In this document: piece after piece, positions 31,627-41,501 of the stretch
Layout: every line of letters begins with the position of its first letter
Numbering within the stretch: position 1 is the first letter of the stretch
Source of the DNA: Rhodoluna sp.
GTDB taxonomy: Bacteria; Actinomycetota; Actinomycetes; Actinomycetales; Microbacteriaceae
Direction of reading: 5' to 3'
Length of the DNA stretch: 64,000 bases
Assembly: GCF_024641065.1 (NCBI RefSeq)
Contig: NZ_JAHEDV010000001.1
Span: 310,001-374,000 of the forward strand
Notes under the pieces: model-generated
What the model saw: only the letters and a program-made list of their open reading frames with translations
Told to the model about the DNA's origin: nothing
The model's database searches: none
Program-made: the position numbers and the translations under genes

Positions 31627-32943
31627 TTAGTCGTGGTCGTGACCTGCGTGGTCGTCAGCTGCTTCAGCGTCTGACTTGGTGAATTCGCTTAGGTCTACAG
31701 CCTTGCCCTTTGAGTCGGTAACCTTTGCTGCCTCAAGCACAACTGAAAGTGCCTTGCGACGGCCAACCTCGGCTACGAACATTGGAACCTGGCCCTGCTC
31801 GCTAATTGCCTTGATGAAGTCGTTTGGAGCCATGCCGTACTGCTGTGAGCTCTGAACCAGGTACTGAATAAGCTCCTGCTCGCCAACCTTGATGTCTTCT
31901 TTCTCAGAAATAACGTCAAGAAGCATCTGAACCTTGAATGAGCGGATGCTCTGCTCTAGAACCTCGGCCCGGTGTGCGTCGTCTTCTAGACGGCCCTCAC
32001 CCTCAAGGTGGCGGTTTACGTCACCCTGAACTAGCTCGTCAGAAACTGGAACGTCGATAAGCTCAAGCAGCTTGTCGGTAAGTAGGTCGCGAGCCTGGAT
32101 TCCCTGACCGTAGCTCTTTGAGCGTTCGATCTGCTTCTCTAGGTCTGCCTTTAGCTCAGCGATGGTGTCGAACTCGCTAGCTAGCTGAGCAAATGCGTCG
32201 TCAGCCTTAGGTAGTTCGCGCTCTTTCACTGCAGTTAGCTTGACTGAAACCTCAGCCTCAACACCAGCCTTGTCGCCGCCAACAAGCTTTGACTTGAAGG
32301 TGGTCTCTTCGCCAGCAGTTAGGGTCTCTAGAGCCTCGTCGATGCCGTCAAGTAGGTTGCCTGAACCAATTTCGTAAGAAATGTTCTCAGCTGAGTCGAT
32401 CTTGTTGCCGTCGATTTCTGCAGAAAGGTCGATGGTCACGAAGTCGCCAGACTTAGCGGCACGCTCAACGGTCTTTAGGCTTCCGAAGCGAGCACGAAGA
32501 GCATCTAGCTCCTTCTCGACTTCAGCCTTCTCTACCTTGATCTCGTCAACCTTTACTGAAAGACCCTTGTATTCCTTTAGGTCGATCTCTGGGCGAACCT
32601 CAACTTCGATCTCAACGATTAGGTTGCCTTCGAAAGTCTTCTCGTCTGGAGACTGCTTAACATCTGCAGAAGGCTGACCTAGAGGGCGAACGCCGGCCTC
32701 TTCAACTGCCTTGCGGTAGATGGTGTCTAGCCCATCGTTGATGGCATGTGCCAAAACTGCTGGGCGACCGATGCGCTGGTCAAGAATGGCTGCAGGGATC
32801 TTGCCCTTGCGGAAACCAGGGATGTTTACGGTCTCAGCGATGTGCTCGTAGGCGTGGTCGATGCTCGGGCGGAACTCCTCAGGAGTTACCTCAATGGTTA
32901 GCTTCGCGCGAGTTGGCTTGATGCGTTCTACTGCAGTTTTCAA
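31627..32943 (-). CDS. tig: Trigger factor
   Basis: MKTAVERIKPTRAKLTIEVTPEEFRPSIDHAYEHIAETVNIPGFRKGKIPAAIL. Confidence 0.98.
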   Translation of the reverse strand: MKTAVERIKPTRAKLTIEVTPEEFRPSIDHAYEHIAETVNIPGFRKGKIPAAILDQRIGRPAVLAHAINDGLDTIYRKAVEEAGVRPLGQPSADVKQSPDEKTFEGNLIVEIEVEVRPEIDLKEYKGLSVKVDEIKVEKAEVEKELDALRARFGSLKTVERAAKSGDFVTIDLSAEIDGNKIDSAENISYEIGSGNLLDGIDEALETLTAGEETTFKSKLVGGDKAGVEAEVSVKLTAVKERELPKADDAFAQLASEFDTIAELKADLEKQIERSKSYGQGIQARDLLTDKLLELIDVPVSDELVQGDVNRHLEGEGRLEDDAHRAEVLEQSIRSFKVQMLLDVISEKEDIKVGEQELIQYLVQSSQQYGMAPNDFIKAISEQGQVPMFVAEVGRRKALSVVLEAAKVTDSKGKAVDLSEFTKSDAEAADDHAGHDHD

Positions 32944-33037
32944 GTGTTTCTCCTGATTTTGAAAATGGCCCGCCTCCGTTATGGAAGACGAGCCGGATTT
33001 ATTTCAACGACCCAGAAGTGGCATCTGGACCTTTTGG

Positions 33038-33110
33038 TCGGGGTGACAGGACTCGAACCTGCGATATCCTGCTCCCAAAGCAGGCGCGCTAGCCACTACG
33101 CTACACCCCG
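33038..33110 (-). tRNA. tRNA-Pro (anticodon TGG)
   Basis: Minus strand CGGGGTGTAGCGTAGTGGCTAGCGCGCCTGCTTTGGGAGCAGG...GGTTCGAGTCCTGTCACCCCGA. Confidence 0.97.
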
Positions 33111-33209
33111 GTGGTTTCAAGAAAAATTTCTTTCTCGTGAACAACCTCAGTAATACTAACCCATAGAATGGAGATGTTGCGCCGATTTCTCAAAATCGGT
33201 TCACAGCTT

Positions 33210-33283
33210 GCGGGCGTAGCTCAATGGTAGAGCCTCAGTCTTCCAAACTGATGGTGCGGGTTCGATTCCCGTCGCCCGCTCCA
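33210..33283 (+). tRNA. tRNA-Gly (anticodon TCC), CCA encoded
   Basis: GCGGGCGTAGCTCAATGGTAGAGCCTCAGTCTTCCAAACTGATGGTGCGGGTTCGATTCCCGTCGCCCGCTCCA. Confidence 0.97.
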
Positions 33284-33343
33284 ATTCGCAAGATACCAGC
33301 AAAACAAAGCCCTGCAGGGGCGTCATCCATGAATTTCACTTGG

Positions 33344-34144
33344 TTATTTTTGACAGCCTGCGCAAAAATAAAGTTTGCGACCAGCCATGATTTCAATCGA
33401 AATATTTGTGCCACAAACACGGCAAGGTAAGCCTTCGCGTTTATAGATGAAGTTTCGCTCTGACTTATTAGGTTTCTTGGTTCGCAGTTCATCTCGAGTA
33501 ATCATGAAGCCTGTTTTTACGCCGATCTTGAGCAATTCGACGCTGTCACGCCAAATTTCAGTCAATTCATCTTTGGTCAGCTGATTGGCTGGTCGATGAG
33601 GGTCAATGCCAGCTCGAAAAAGAATTTCTGCCCGATAAACATTGCCGATGCCAGCAATCACGTCTTGATTCATGAGCAGCAAGCCGATAGCCGATTTGCT
33701 CGAGTTTGCCCTTTCGATAAATCGGTCACGTTCAACCCCGTGAGGGTCAGCGTTTAGTGGGTCTGGCCCAAGTTTTTGCTCGATTTTACGAGCCTCTTGC
33801 TTAGTAATTACTTCACAAACAGTTGGCCCGCGAAGATCGGCAAGCCAGGATAAATTGCTGAAACGCGCACGAACCTGACCAATAGGCTCGGGGTGAATCT
33901 CTGGAGCGACCTCGCGAAAGGCCCACTTTCCGTATATTCCCAAGTGAATTCTCAGGACCAAATCGTTTTCAAACCTCAGGAACAGCTGCTTGCCAACAGC
34001 TTTGGCCTTAACCAATTTGCGACCGGACACCAGTTTTGCTGATTCAGAAAACCTGCCCTGGGGTGAAGTTATGTCTAAAGGCGCGCCAGCGAAGTGGCGA
34101 TTGAAATCATTCGCGTTCCGATGAACAATGTGCCCTTCAGGCAT
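33344..34144 (-). CDS. nei: Fpg/Nei family DNA glycosylase
   Basis: MPEGHIVHR N-terminus, GIGNVYRAEILFRAGIDP, C-terminal zinc finger CRVC...CAGC. Confidence 0.93.
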   Translation of the reverse strand: MPEGHIVHRNANDFNRHFAGAPLDITSPQGRFSESAKLVSGRKLVKAKAVGKQLFLRFENDLVLRIHLGIYGKWAFREVAPEIHPEPIGQVRARFSNLSWLADLRGPTVCEVITKQEARKIEQKLGPDPLNADPHGVERDRFIERANSSKSAIGLLLMNQDVIAGIGNVYRAEILFRAGIDPHRPANQLTKDELTEIWRDSVELLKIGVKTGFMITRDELRTKKPNKSERNFIYKREGLPCRVCGTNISIEIMAGRKLYFCAGCQK

Positions 34145-34147
34145 GAT

Positions 34148-34618
34148 TTAGAGGATGTCGCCGGTCTGCTCGTAGGTAGCGATTTTTGCGATGCGGCGCT
34201 CGTGGCGGGCATCCTTGCTGAAAGGCTCGGCAATGAAAAGGTTGATCAAGTGAAGCACCTCATCTGGGCTGTGTTGTCTGGCACCAATTGCAATCACATT
34301 GGCATCGTTGTGTTCGCGAGCCAATTTTGCGGTTGATTCGTTCCAAGCCAAAGCCGCGCGAATGCCCTTGACCTTGTTCGCAGCGATTTGTTCACCGTTA
34401 CCTGAGCCGCCAAGAACAATTCCAAGTGATTCAACCTGGGCTTGAGAGTCAGCAACCACCGCCAAGGCAGCATTGATGCAGAAAGAAGGGTAGTCATCAA
34501 GCGGGTCGTACGATGATGGCCCGTGATCAAAGACCTCGTGACCGAGCTTGGTCAATTCACGAATAAGAAAGTGGCTCAATTCAAGGCCGGCGTGGTCAGT
34601 GGCAATGTGAATTCGCAT
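34148..34618 (-). CDS. rpiB: Ribose-5-phosphate isomerase B (mycobacterial type)
   Basis: MRIHIATDHAGLELSHFL, GIVLGGSGNGEQIAANKVKGIRAALAW. Confidence 0.96.
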   Translation of the reverse strand: MRIHIATDHAGLELSHFLIRELTKLGHEVFDHGPSSYDPLDDYPSFCINAALAVVADSQAQVESLGIVLGGSGNGEQIAANKVKGIRAALAWNESTAKLAREHNDANVIAIGARQHSPDEVLHLINLFIAEPFSKDARHERRIAKIATYEQTGDIL

Positions 34619-34654
34619 TGGTCTTCTCTCTAAAAACTATTGAGTCAATGATAA

Positions 34655-35830
34655 CTAGCGCTCGAACTTGCTTCTAAAGAAGCGAAGGGCAATCGAGGCA
34701 GTAAGCGATGTGATGAGAACGTAGGTCCAGGTGAGTGCTTGAATCTGCCCACCAAAAGTCACCGATCCAGCAGCTAGAGCCGCAATAACGATCGAGAATT
34801 CACCCCTGGGAATCAGGAATGCACCGGCTCGCTTCCAGCTCATGTCGTCGGTCATGTCACGAGCAACCCACCAGCCGGTGAACATCTTTCCGGCAATTCC
34901 GACCACGGCCAGCAAGAGTGCAAGTGGTAAAACGGCTATGACTTCAGTGACCTGAATGCTTAGACCGAAGAACAAGAAGAAGATCGCTGCGAACAGGTCG
35001 CGAAGTGGCGAAAGTCGCAAACGGGCGGCATGGGCAACTTCACCGGTAAGCACGAGGCCGACTAAGAAGGCAGCAACTGCGCTCGAAAAACCAACCAATT
35101 CGGCAAGTCCAGCGGCGACCAAGGCAGCGCCGAAAACCGTCAACAACAAACCACCGGGGGCATCTTTGTTTAGAACCCTAGAGACTGCGCGTTGACCCTT
35201 GAAGCTGAACACCAAAGCTAGACCAGTCATCAACAACGCAACAGCGACTGACAAGAAACCTGCGATAGCACCAAGACCGGCAAGTATGGAGGTGAGCAGC
35301 GGCAAATAGGGTGCCAAAGACAAGTCTTCGGCGACCAGCACACTGGCAACGCGCTTCGAAAGCAGTGAACGCTGCCAACCGGTTTCTTTCATCATCTGCG
35401 CTGCAATACCTGAAGAAGATACGTAGGTGATACCCCCGAGAACGAGAGCGCCGATCCATCCCCATCCGAGGATTAGAGCAATCAAGGCACCAGGAACCGC
35501 ATTTGAAAAGAAATCGATTGCGCCAACTGATTTTTTGGTGTTGAAAGCTTCAGCAAGTTCGGCACCCGAGTATTCAAGCCCAAGCATTAGCAGCAAAAGA
35601 ATTGCGCCGATTTGAGCGCCGGTATTTAGAAAGTCTTCGCTAAGTGTTAGCGGAACGATGCTGCCCTGCCCCAGGGCCAGACCGGTGATGAGGTAGAAGG
35701 GAACAACCGAAATCTTGATTTTGACTGCGCCGAACGCCAAAATTCCCAGCACCAAAAGGGTTAGGCCAATCTCGAACAGGGTCAGGGACTGATCTGCAGT
35801 AGTTGCAATTGCTGTAAATAGTCCGCCCAT
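34655..35830 (-). CDS. Cation:proton antiporter (Kef/CPA2-type membrane domain)
   Basis: 391 aa, multi-TM; LLLLMLGLEYSGAEL, VAEDLSLAPYLP, IPRGEFSIVIA. Confidence 0.9.
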   Translation of the reverse strand: MGGLFTAIATTADQSLTLFEIGLTLLVLGILAFGAVKIKISVVPFYLITGLALGQGSIVPLTLSEDFLNTGAQIGAILLLLMLGLEYSGAELAEAFNTKKSVGAIDFFSNAVPGALIALILGWGWIGALVLGGITYVSSSGIAAQMMKETGWQRSLLSKRVASVLVAEDLSLAPYLPLLTSILAGLGAIAGFLSVAVALLMTGLALVFSFKGQRAVSRVLNKDAPGGLLLTVFGAALVAAGLAELVGFSSAVAAFLVGLVLTGEVAHAARLRLSPLRDLFAAIFFLFFGLSIQVTEVIAVLPLALLLAVVGIAGKMFTGWWVARDMTDDMSWKRAGAFLIPRGEFSIVIAALAAGSVTFGGQIQALTWTYVLITSLTASIALRFFRSKFER

Positions 35831-35902
35831 CTCCCAATTATCCCACCGACTTTCGAGCGATTAGGCTTTATTAATCAACTAGAAACAATCAGAGAGCAGA
35901 TT

Positions 35903-38458
35903 ATGCCTGGAGAAAACCTCACCCGTATTGAAGCCCAACAGCGTGCAGAGTTGCTTGAGGTTGATCGCTATGAGATTGAGCTTGATCTAACCAGCTCTGA
36001 AACAACTTTCAGAACTAGCACTCGGGTATTTTTCAGTGCCAAATCTGCCGGCTCGAACACATTTATTGATGCCATCACCAACCAAGTGCACAGCGTCACC
36101 TTGAACGGCCGCGAACTTGACCCATCGGTGGTTTCAGATGGCGTTCGAATTCAACTTGATGACCTAGCGCTTAAAAACGAACTGCTAGTCGTAGCTGACG
36201 CGAACTACATGAACACTGGCGAAGGTTTGCACCGATTTGTTGACCCAGTTGATAACGAGGTTTACCTTTACAGCCAGTTTGAGGTGCCTGATTCACGTCG
36301 CGTCTACTCGGTATTTGAACAACCAAACCTGAAGGCTAATTTTCACTTCAGTGTGATCGCACCCGAGAACTGGAAAGTCGTTTCTAACCAAGCGGCAAGC
36401 AGTGTCGAAGGTCTATCAGAGGGCAAGGCTAAGTGGACTTTTGCACCAACTCCAAAAATTTCTAGCTACATCACGGCTCTCATCGCAGGCCCATACACTG
36501 AGGTTCGAAACGAACTGACTAGCACCGACGGAAGGATCATTCCGCTAGGTGTCTTCTGCCGTTCTTCACTTGCTGAGCACCTTGATGCTGACTATGTATT
36601 CGAAAAAACTCGACAGGGCTTTGCTTTCTTTGAATCTCAGTTCGACCAGCCGTACCCGTTCGACAAGTACGACCAGTTGTTCGTTCCTGAATTCAATGCT
36701 GGCGCCATGGAGAATGCCGGAGCTGTGACATTCACCGAGATGTATGTCTTTAGAGGTCAGGTCACCGATGCAATTCGTGAGCGTCGCGTGGTGACCATTC
36801 TGCACGAGTTGGCACACATGTGGTTTGGTGATTTAGTGACCATGAATTGGTGGAATGACCTGTGGTTGAACGAGTCATTTGCCGAATATGCCTCAACTTT
36901 GGCTACTGCCGAAGCCACCGAATGGCATGGCGCCTGGGTTACCTTTGCGGCTCTAGAAAAGTCTTGGGCATATCGCCAAGACCAGCTACCGTCAACCCAC
37001 CCAATTGTTGCTGACATCAATGACCTAGCCGATGTTCAGGTGAACTTTGACGGAATTACCTACGCCAAGGGCGCATCTGTTTTGAAGCAGTTGGTTGCCT
37101 GGGTTGGCCAAGAAAAGTTCATGGCCGGCGTCGCCAGCTATTTCAAGAAGCACGCTTTCGGTAACACCGAACTAAATGACTTGTTGGTTGAACTTGAAGA
37201 ACAATCAGGACGCGAGTTGCGTAGTTGGTCAAAACTTTGGCTTGAAACCGCTGGAGTTAACACTCTGCGCCCTCGCATCGAGGCTAACGATCAGGGCGTA
37301 ATCACTGCATTTGCAATCGAGCAAACAGCAATTGCCGAACACCCGACTCTTCGCCCTCACCGAATGGCAATTGGTTTCTACAACCTGGTCGATTCAAAGC
37401 TGAGCCGCGTTCACCGCCTAGAACTTGATGTTGATGGCGCACTAACCGAAGTAAACGCGTTGGTTGGCCTTGAGCGCCCTGACCTCGTTCTGCTCAACGA
37501 CGACGACCTGGCTTATGCCAAGATTCGACTCGACCAAGAGTCTTGGAAGTTTGCCATCGACAACCTGAGTAAATTTGACGATGCACTGGCTAGAACTCTC
37601 ATTTGGGGTGCCGCTTGGGATGCGACTCGCGATGCTGAAGCCAGCCCACGCGAGTTCATCAAGCTAGTGCTAAACAACATTGGCAGCGAAACTGAATCAA
37701 CCACCATGTTGACGCTTCTTCGTCAGTTACTGACAGCAGCGAATTTGTATGTCACTGAAGAAGCCAGAGCAGAAACTGTCAAGTCAATTGGCGCTGGGCT
37801 TCTCTCCTTGGCTCGCAATGCCGCGGCAGGTTCTGACGCGCAATTGCAATTCACTAAGTTCTTTGCGCAATTTGCACGCGGTGACGAGCAACTAGACGCG
37901 CTTCAGGCGATCATGGATGGCGTCGAACAGCTTGCTGGATTAAAGATTGACGCCGATTTGCGTTGGGACTTGCTTGGTGGCCTAGTGGTGGGCGGAAGAG
38001 CAAATTCTGCCCAAATTGATGCTGAATTGGAGCGCGATAACACTGCAAACGGGCAAAAAGCCGCCGCAGGGGTTCGTGCGGCACTCCCAACACTCGAAGA
38101 CAAGAAAGCTGCTTGGCACCTGCTGACCGAAAAATCCGAGCTTTCAAACGCATTGGTTGATTCGGCCAGTTTGGGATTTGTTCGCGTTCCGCGTGCTGAG
38201 CTGCTCGAGCCATTTGTCGACACCTATTTTGCAAACGTGGTTCGAATCTGGAACAGCTACACATTCAAGATTGCCGAGTACTTGGTTGAAAACCTTTACC
38301 CAGCTCACCTAGCCAACGAAGAATTGGCAGCGAAGACCCGAGCAGCTATTGCAACCCCAGAAATTGCTGAGATTGCTGCACTTCGCCGCATCTTGGTTGA
38401 AGGCCTTTCAAATGTTGAGCGAGCCTTGGCAGCCCAGGCAAGAGACAGAAAGAACTAA
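35903..38458 (+). CDS. pepN: Aminopeptidase N
   Basis: 851 aa M1 peptidase; GAMENAG, HELAHMWFGDLVTMNWWNDLWLNESFAEY. Confidence 0.98.
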   Translation: MPGENLTRIEAQQRAELLEVDRYEIELDLTSSETTFRTSTRVFFSAKSAGSNTFIDAITNQVHSVTLNGRELDPSVVSDGVRIQLDDLALKNELLVVADANYMNTGEGLHRFVDPVDNEVYLYSQFEVPDSRRVYSVFEQPNLKANFHFSVIAPENWKVVSNQAASSVEGLSEGKAKWTFAPTPKISSYITALIAGPYTEVRNELTSTDGRIIPLGVFCRSSLAEHLDADYVFEKTRQGFAFFESQFDQPYPFDKYDQLFVPEFNAGAMENAGAVTFTEMYVFRGQVTDAIRERRVVTILHELAHMWFGDLVTMNWWNDLWLNESFAEYASTLATAEATEWHGAWVTFAALEKSWAYRQDQLPSTHPIVADINDLADVQVNFDGITYAKGASVLKQLVAWVGQEKFMAGVASYFKKHAFGNTELNDLLVELEEQSGRELRSWSKLWLETAGVNTLRPRIEANDQGVITAFAIEQTAIAEHPTLRPHRMAIGFYNLVDSKLSRVHRLELDVDGALTEVNALVGLERPDLVLLNDDDLAYAKIRLDQESWKFAIDNLSKFDDALARTLIWGAAWDATRDAEASPREFIKLVLNNIGSETESTTMLTLLRQLLTAANLYVTEEARAETVKSIGAGLLSLARNAAAGSDAQLQFTKFFAQFARGDEQLDALQAIMDGVEQLAGLKIDADLRWDLLGGLVVGGRANSAQIDAELERDNTANGQKAAAGVRAALPTLEDKKAAWHLLTEKSELSNALVDSASLGFVRVPRAELLEPFVDTYFANVVRIWNSYTFKIAEYLVENLYPAHLANEELAAKTRAAIATPEIAEIAALRRILVEGLSNVERALAAQARDRKN

Positions 38459-38460
38459 TC

Positions 38461-39375
38461 ATGGAATTCTTGGCTGGAGCGTTTGACTGGTTCGACAGTT
38501 TTTGGCGTGACTGGAGCACTTTGATTCGAATTGTGCTCATCATTGTCGGCGCCCTAGTACTTCGAATTTTGCTCTTACTCTCAGTAAAGCGAGTAGTGAA
38601 AGGCGTAATAAGTGGTGCGCGAAAGTTCGGCGGCTCTAAGGTTGCCAGCGCCGCCACCTCTCCCCTAGATCAGGCCCGTGTTATTCAACGTGCCCACACA
38701 ATGGGGTCAGTGCTCAGCAATTTCATCATCTGGAGCATCTACATCATTGGCATCACCATGGTGTTGGGTGAGCTGGGCGTTGCAGTGGGCGCATTGGTGG
38801 CTGGTGCCGGAATTCTCGGTGCAGCGCTTGGTTTTGGTGCCCAAAGCCTGGTTCGAGACCTAATTTCGGGTTTATTTATTGTTTTTGAAGACCAATACGG
38901 TGTCGGCGATTCGGTAGATCTTGGCCAAGCCACCGGAGTGGTTGAGAGCGTCGGACTTCGAGTAACTCAGGTTCGTGACTCAGCCGGAACCCTTTGGTAT
39001 GTGCGCAACGGCGAGATTATTCGCGTTGGAAATTCTTCACAGGGATGGTCACGAGTGGTTCTGGATATTCCGCTCGACTATAAAGCTGATGTCGACAAGG
39101 CAACCAAGGCTATTGGTGATGCAGCAGCGAAGCTTGCCAAGAGCAAGGAATTCTCTGCAGATTTGATTGGTGCGCCTGAGGTTTGGGGCATAGAGGCACT
39201 AAGTGGCGAGCAGATTGTGATTCGACTAGCTCAGCAGGTATTGCCAACCAAACAAGACTCGACCGCACGCGCTCTGCGAGCAACCATCAAAAAGGCACTT
39301 GACTCGGCTGGCATTGAATTGGCCAACGGCTCACAGGCAATTTATGTCGAAGTTGCCGGTAAGGCAGTCAAATAG
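38461..39375 (+). CDS. Mechanosensitive ion channel family protein (MscS)
   Basis: 304 aa; GVAVGALVAGAGILGAALGFGAQSLVRDLISGLFIVFEDQYGVGD. Confidence 0.95.
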   Translation: MEFLAGAFDWFDSFWRDWSTLIRIVLIIVGALVLRILLLLSVKRVVKGVISGARKFGGSKVASAATSPLDQARVIQRAHTMGSVLSNFIIWSIYIIGITMVLGELGVAVGALVAGAGILGAALGFGAQSLVRDLISGLFIVFEDQYGVGDSVDLGQATGVVESVGLRVTQVRDSAGTLWYVRNGEIIRVGNSSQGWSRVVLDIPLDYKADVDKATKAIGDAAAKLAKSKEFSADLIGAPEVWGIEALSGEQIVIRLAQQVLPTKQDSTARALRATIKKALDSAGIELANGSQAIYVEVAGKAVK

Positions 39376-39824
39376 TGGCAAACGGTTTCGAAGAGGCCGC
39401 GAAGATTGAGCCTGTTCGCATCCGTGGCATAGACGGCCAAGATGTTGGCGGTAATTTCTTCGAGTTAGTTGGCGGAAGTGCCACCTTTGAGAAACTCGCA
39501 AAGAAGTTTTATGAAGGCATTGCCGCCGACGAGGTTTTGAAGCCGATGTATCCGGCTGAAGACCTAGATGGCGCAACCCGTCGCCTGCAGCTGTTCCTTG
39601 AACAGTACTGGGGTGGGCCAACCACCTATCAAGAAGAGCGCGGGCACCCACGCCTTAGAATGCGGCACAACCCTTACAAAATTAACCAGGATGCTCGCCA
39701 GCGCTGGCTGAACTGCATGGAAGCAGCTGTTGACTCTCTGTCGTTGCCACCGCTTCAAAAAGCCGAGATGTGGGCATACTTCGACCGAGCTGCAACCTCG
39801 ATGCTCAACACCTTTGAAGACTAG
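39375..39824 (+). CDS. glbO: Group II truncated hemoglobin
   Basis: FFELVGGSATFEKLAKKFYEGIAADEVLKPMYP, GHPRLRMRHNPYKI; adjacent to pepN/mscS. Confidence 0.92.
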   Translation: MANGFEEAAKIEPVRIRGIDGQDVGGNFFELVGGSATFEKLAKKFYEGIAADEVLKPMYPAEDLDGATRRLQLFLEQYWGGPTTYQEERGHPRLRMRHNPYKINQDARQRWLNCMEAAVDSLSLPPLQKAEMWAYFDRAATSMLNTFED

Positions 39825-39827
39825 TTT

Positions 39828-40490
39828 TTAAAACTTAGTAGCCGCTTTAGCCAAAACATGCCCGTGGGCACTGCTCAGCCTTACCCAACCCTCAGCCTCA
39901 TAAAGGCCAACCTCTTCGTTTTCGGTAAGAAAACCAAGGCCAGCGGCAGCGAAAGCTGCACCGGTTGGCACTTTTGTTTCAAGGTCGATGCCTCGACCCC
40001 AAATTTCACCACGGATGCGCGCGGCAATTGGGCCACCAACTGATTCAGGGAGTGAAGCAGCTACTTCGGCAATGCCATCTCTAGCGATTTGAGTAAGTCG
40101 AGTTTCATTGATTGTTCCGGCTGCCTGCCAACCCTGGCGGGGTGGCGAAATTCCCGCCCAAGGAGCCCGCTGAGTATCGACGAGCTGAATCTTGAATTCC
40201 TTGGTTTCTGAATCTCCAAGTAGTCGGGCCAGTCGCTCTAAAACAGCAGAGATTGGAACCAGAACGTCAATTTCGGCTGGTCGATCTAGTTCACAGGTGC
40301 GTAGACCAAGCACTGTTGGTCCGCCATCCATGAGGCTGCCGGCAAAGATTGGTGCGACATAAGCAGCCAAGACCGAACCGAAAGCACGCAAACGCACCAA
40401 ACCCTCAGGGTCAAGTCGCTTGGCGCGGGTCAAAAACGATTGAAGGTCAGCTGCGGTCTGCTCATCAGCAAGGAAAAACGGGTTAATCAT
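39828..40490 (-). CDS. Hypothetical protein conserved in Actinobacteria
   Basis: 220 aa uninterrupted ORF between convergent/divergent neighbours; no recognised catalytic motif. Confidence 0.75.
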   Translation of the reverse strand: MINPFFLADEQTAADLQSFLTRAKRLDPEGLVRLRAFGSVLAAYVAPIFAGSLMDGGPTVLGLRTCELDRPAEIDVLVPISAVLERLARLLGDSETKEFKIQLVDTQRAPWAGISPPRQGWQAAGTINETRLTQIARDGIAEVAASLPESVGGPIAARIRGEIWGRGIDLETKVPTGAAFAAAGLGFLTENEEVGLYEAEGWVRLSSAHGHVLAKAATKF

Positions 40491-40538
40491 GTCCTGTCTA
40501 AACTAACTTGTGTAGGCCTAAGTTGCCTACAAGAGGAG

Positions 40539-41441
40539 ATGAAAGTCTTGAACGCTTTGATTCCAGACAATCCGCTAGCCGAGATGATCGCGACTCTTGA
40601 TTTGAGTGATGCAAATGGTGCTCAAACCAAAGAGGACATCTTCACCGGGCCGAGTCAATGGATGCCCCATGGTCGAGTATTTGGCGGGCAGGTACTTGCA
40701 CAGAGCCTGGTTGCAGCAACCCGAACAGTTGAGGGTCGACCAGTTCATTCTCTCCACGGATACTTTCTGCGACCTGGTGACATCAACCTTCCGATTACCT
40801 TTTCTGTTGACCGATTGCGAGACGGGCGTTCGTTTAGCACGCGAAGAGTGCAGGCTTATCAAAAGGGTGAGCCGATCTTCTCGATGATTGCGTCTTTTCA
40901 AGATGAAGACCCCGGCCTAAATCACCAGGATGAATTTCCGAAGGACATTCCAGCTCCTGCAACGCTTCCGAGTGCTGCCGAGCTTATTGGAGACAACCCA
41001 CACCCGGTCGCTCAATACTGGGCGAAAGCAAGGCCTTTCGACATGCGCCATGTAGGTTCACCGATTTATTTCAAGGTTGAGGGCAAGCCGGTCGCGCATC
41101 AGGCGGTTTGGCTCAAGGCTTTGGGAGACCTTCCGGCTGATGATGCCCTGCACACGGCCGCTTTGGCTTATGCCAGCGACTATTCAATTCTCGAAAGCAT
41201 TTATCGAGCGCACGGAATCGCCTGGGCTCACCCGGGTCTTAAGTCAGCGAGCCTTGACCATGCCATGTGGTTTCATCGCCAGGCACGAGTAGACCAGTGG
41301 ATGCTTTATGTTCAAGAGTCACCAAGCGCCCAGGGCGGTAGAGGTCTGGCACTTGGTCGTATTTTCAGCCAGGATGGCGTTCTGTTAGCAACCGTTGCCC
41401 AAGAGGGAATGGTTAGAGTTCCCGAACTGAAAAGCGAATAA
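40539..41441 (+). CDS. tesB: Acyl-CoA thioesterase II
   Basis: MPHGRVFGGQVLAQSLVAATRTV, HSLHGYFLRPGD, SLDHAMWFHR; ATG at 40539 with GAGGAG RBS is the likelier start than 40440. Confidence 0.95.
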   Translation: MKVLNALIPDNPLAEMIATLDLSDANGAQTKEDIFTGPSQWMPHGRVFGGQVLAQSLVAATRTVEGRPVHSLHGYFLRPGDINLPITFSVDRLRDGRSFSTRRVQAYQKGEPIFSMIASFQDEDPGLNHQDEFPKDIPAPATLPSAAELIGDNPHPVAQYWAKARPFDMRHVGSPIYFKVEGKPVAHQAVWLKALGDLPADDALHTAALAYASDYSILESIYRAHGIAWAHPGLKSASLDHAMWFHRQARVDQWMLYVQESPSAQGGRGLALGRIFSQDGVLLATVAQEGMVRVPELKSE

Positions 41442-41446
41442 CGCAC

Positions 41447-41481
41447 AAAAAATCCCCCTGCCAACAGCAGGGGGATTTTCT
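41447..41481. terminator. Terminator between convergent tesB and ettA
   Basis: aaaaaatccccctgccaacagcagggggattttct. Confidence 0.9.
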
Positions 41482-41501
41482 ATCGAACTCTGTGTCGCGA
41501 G

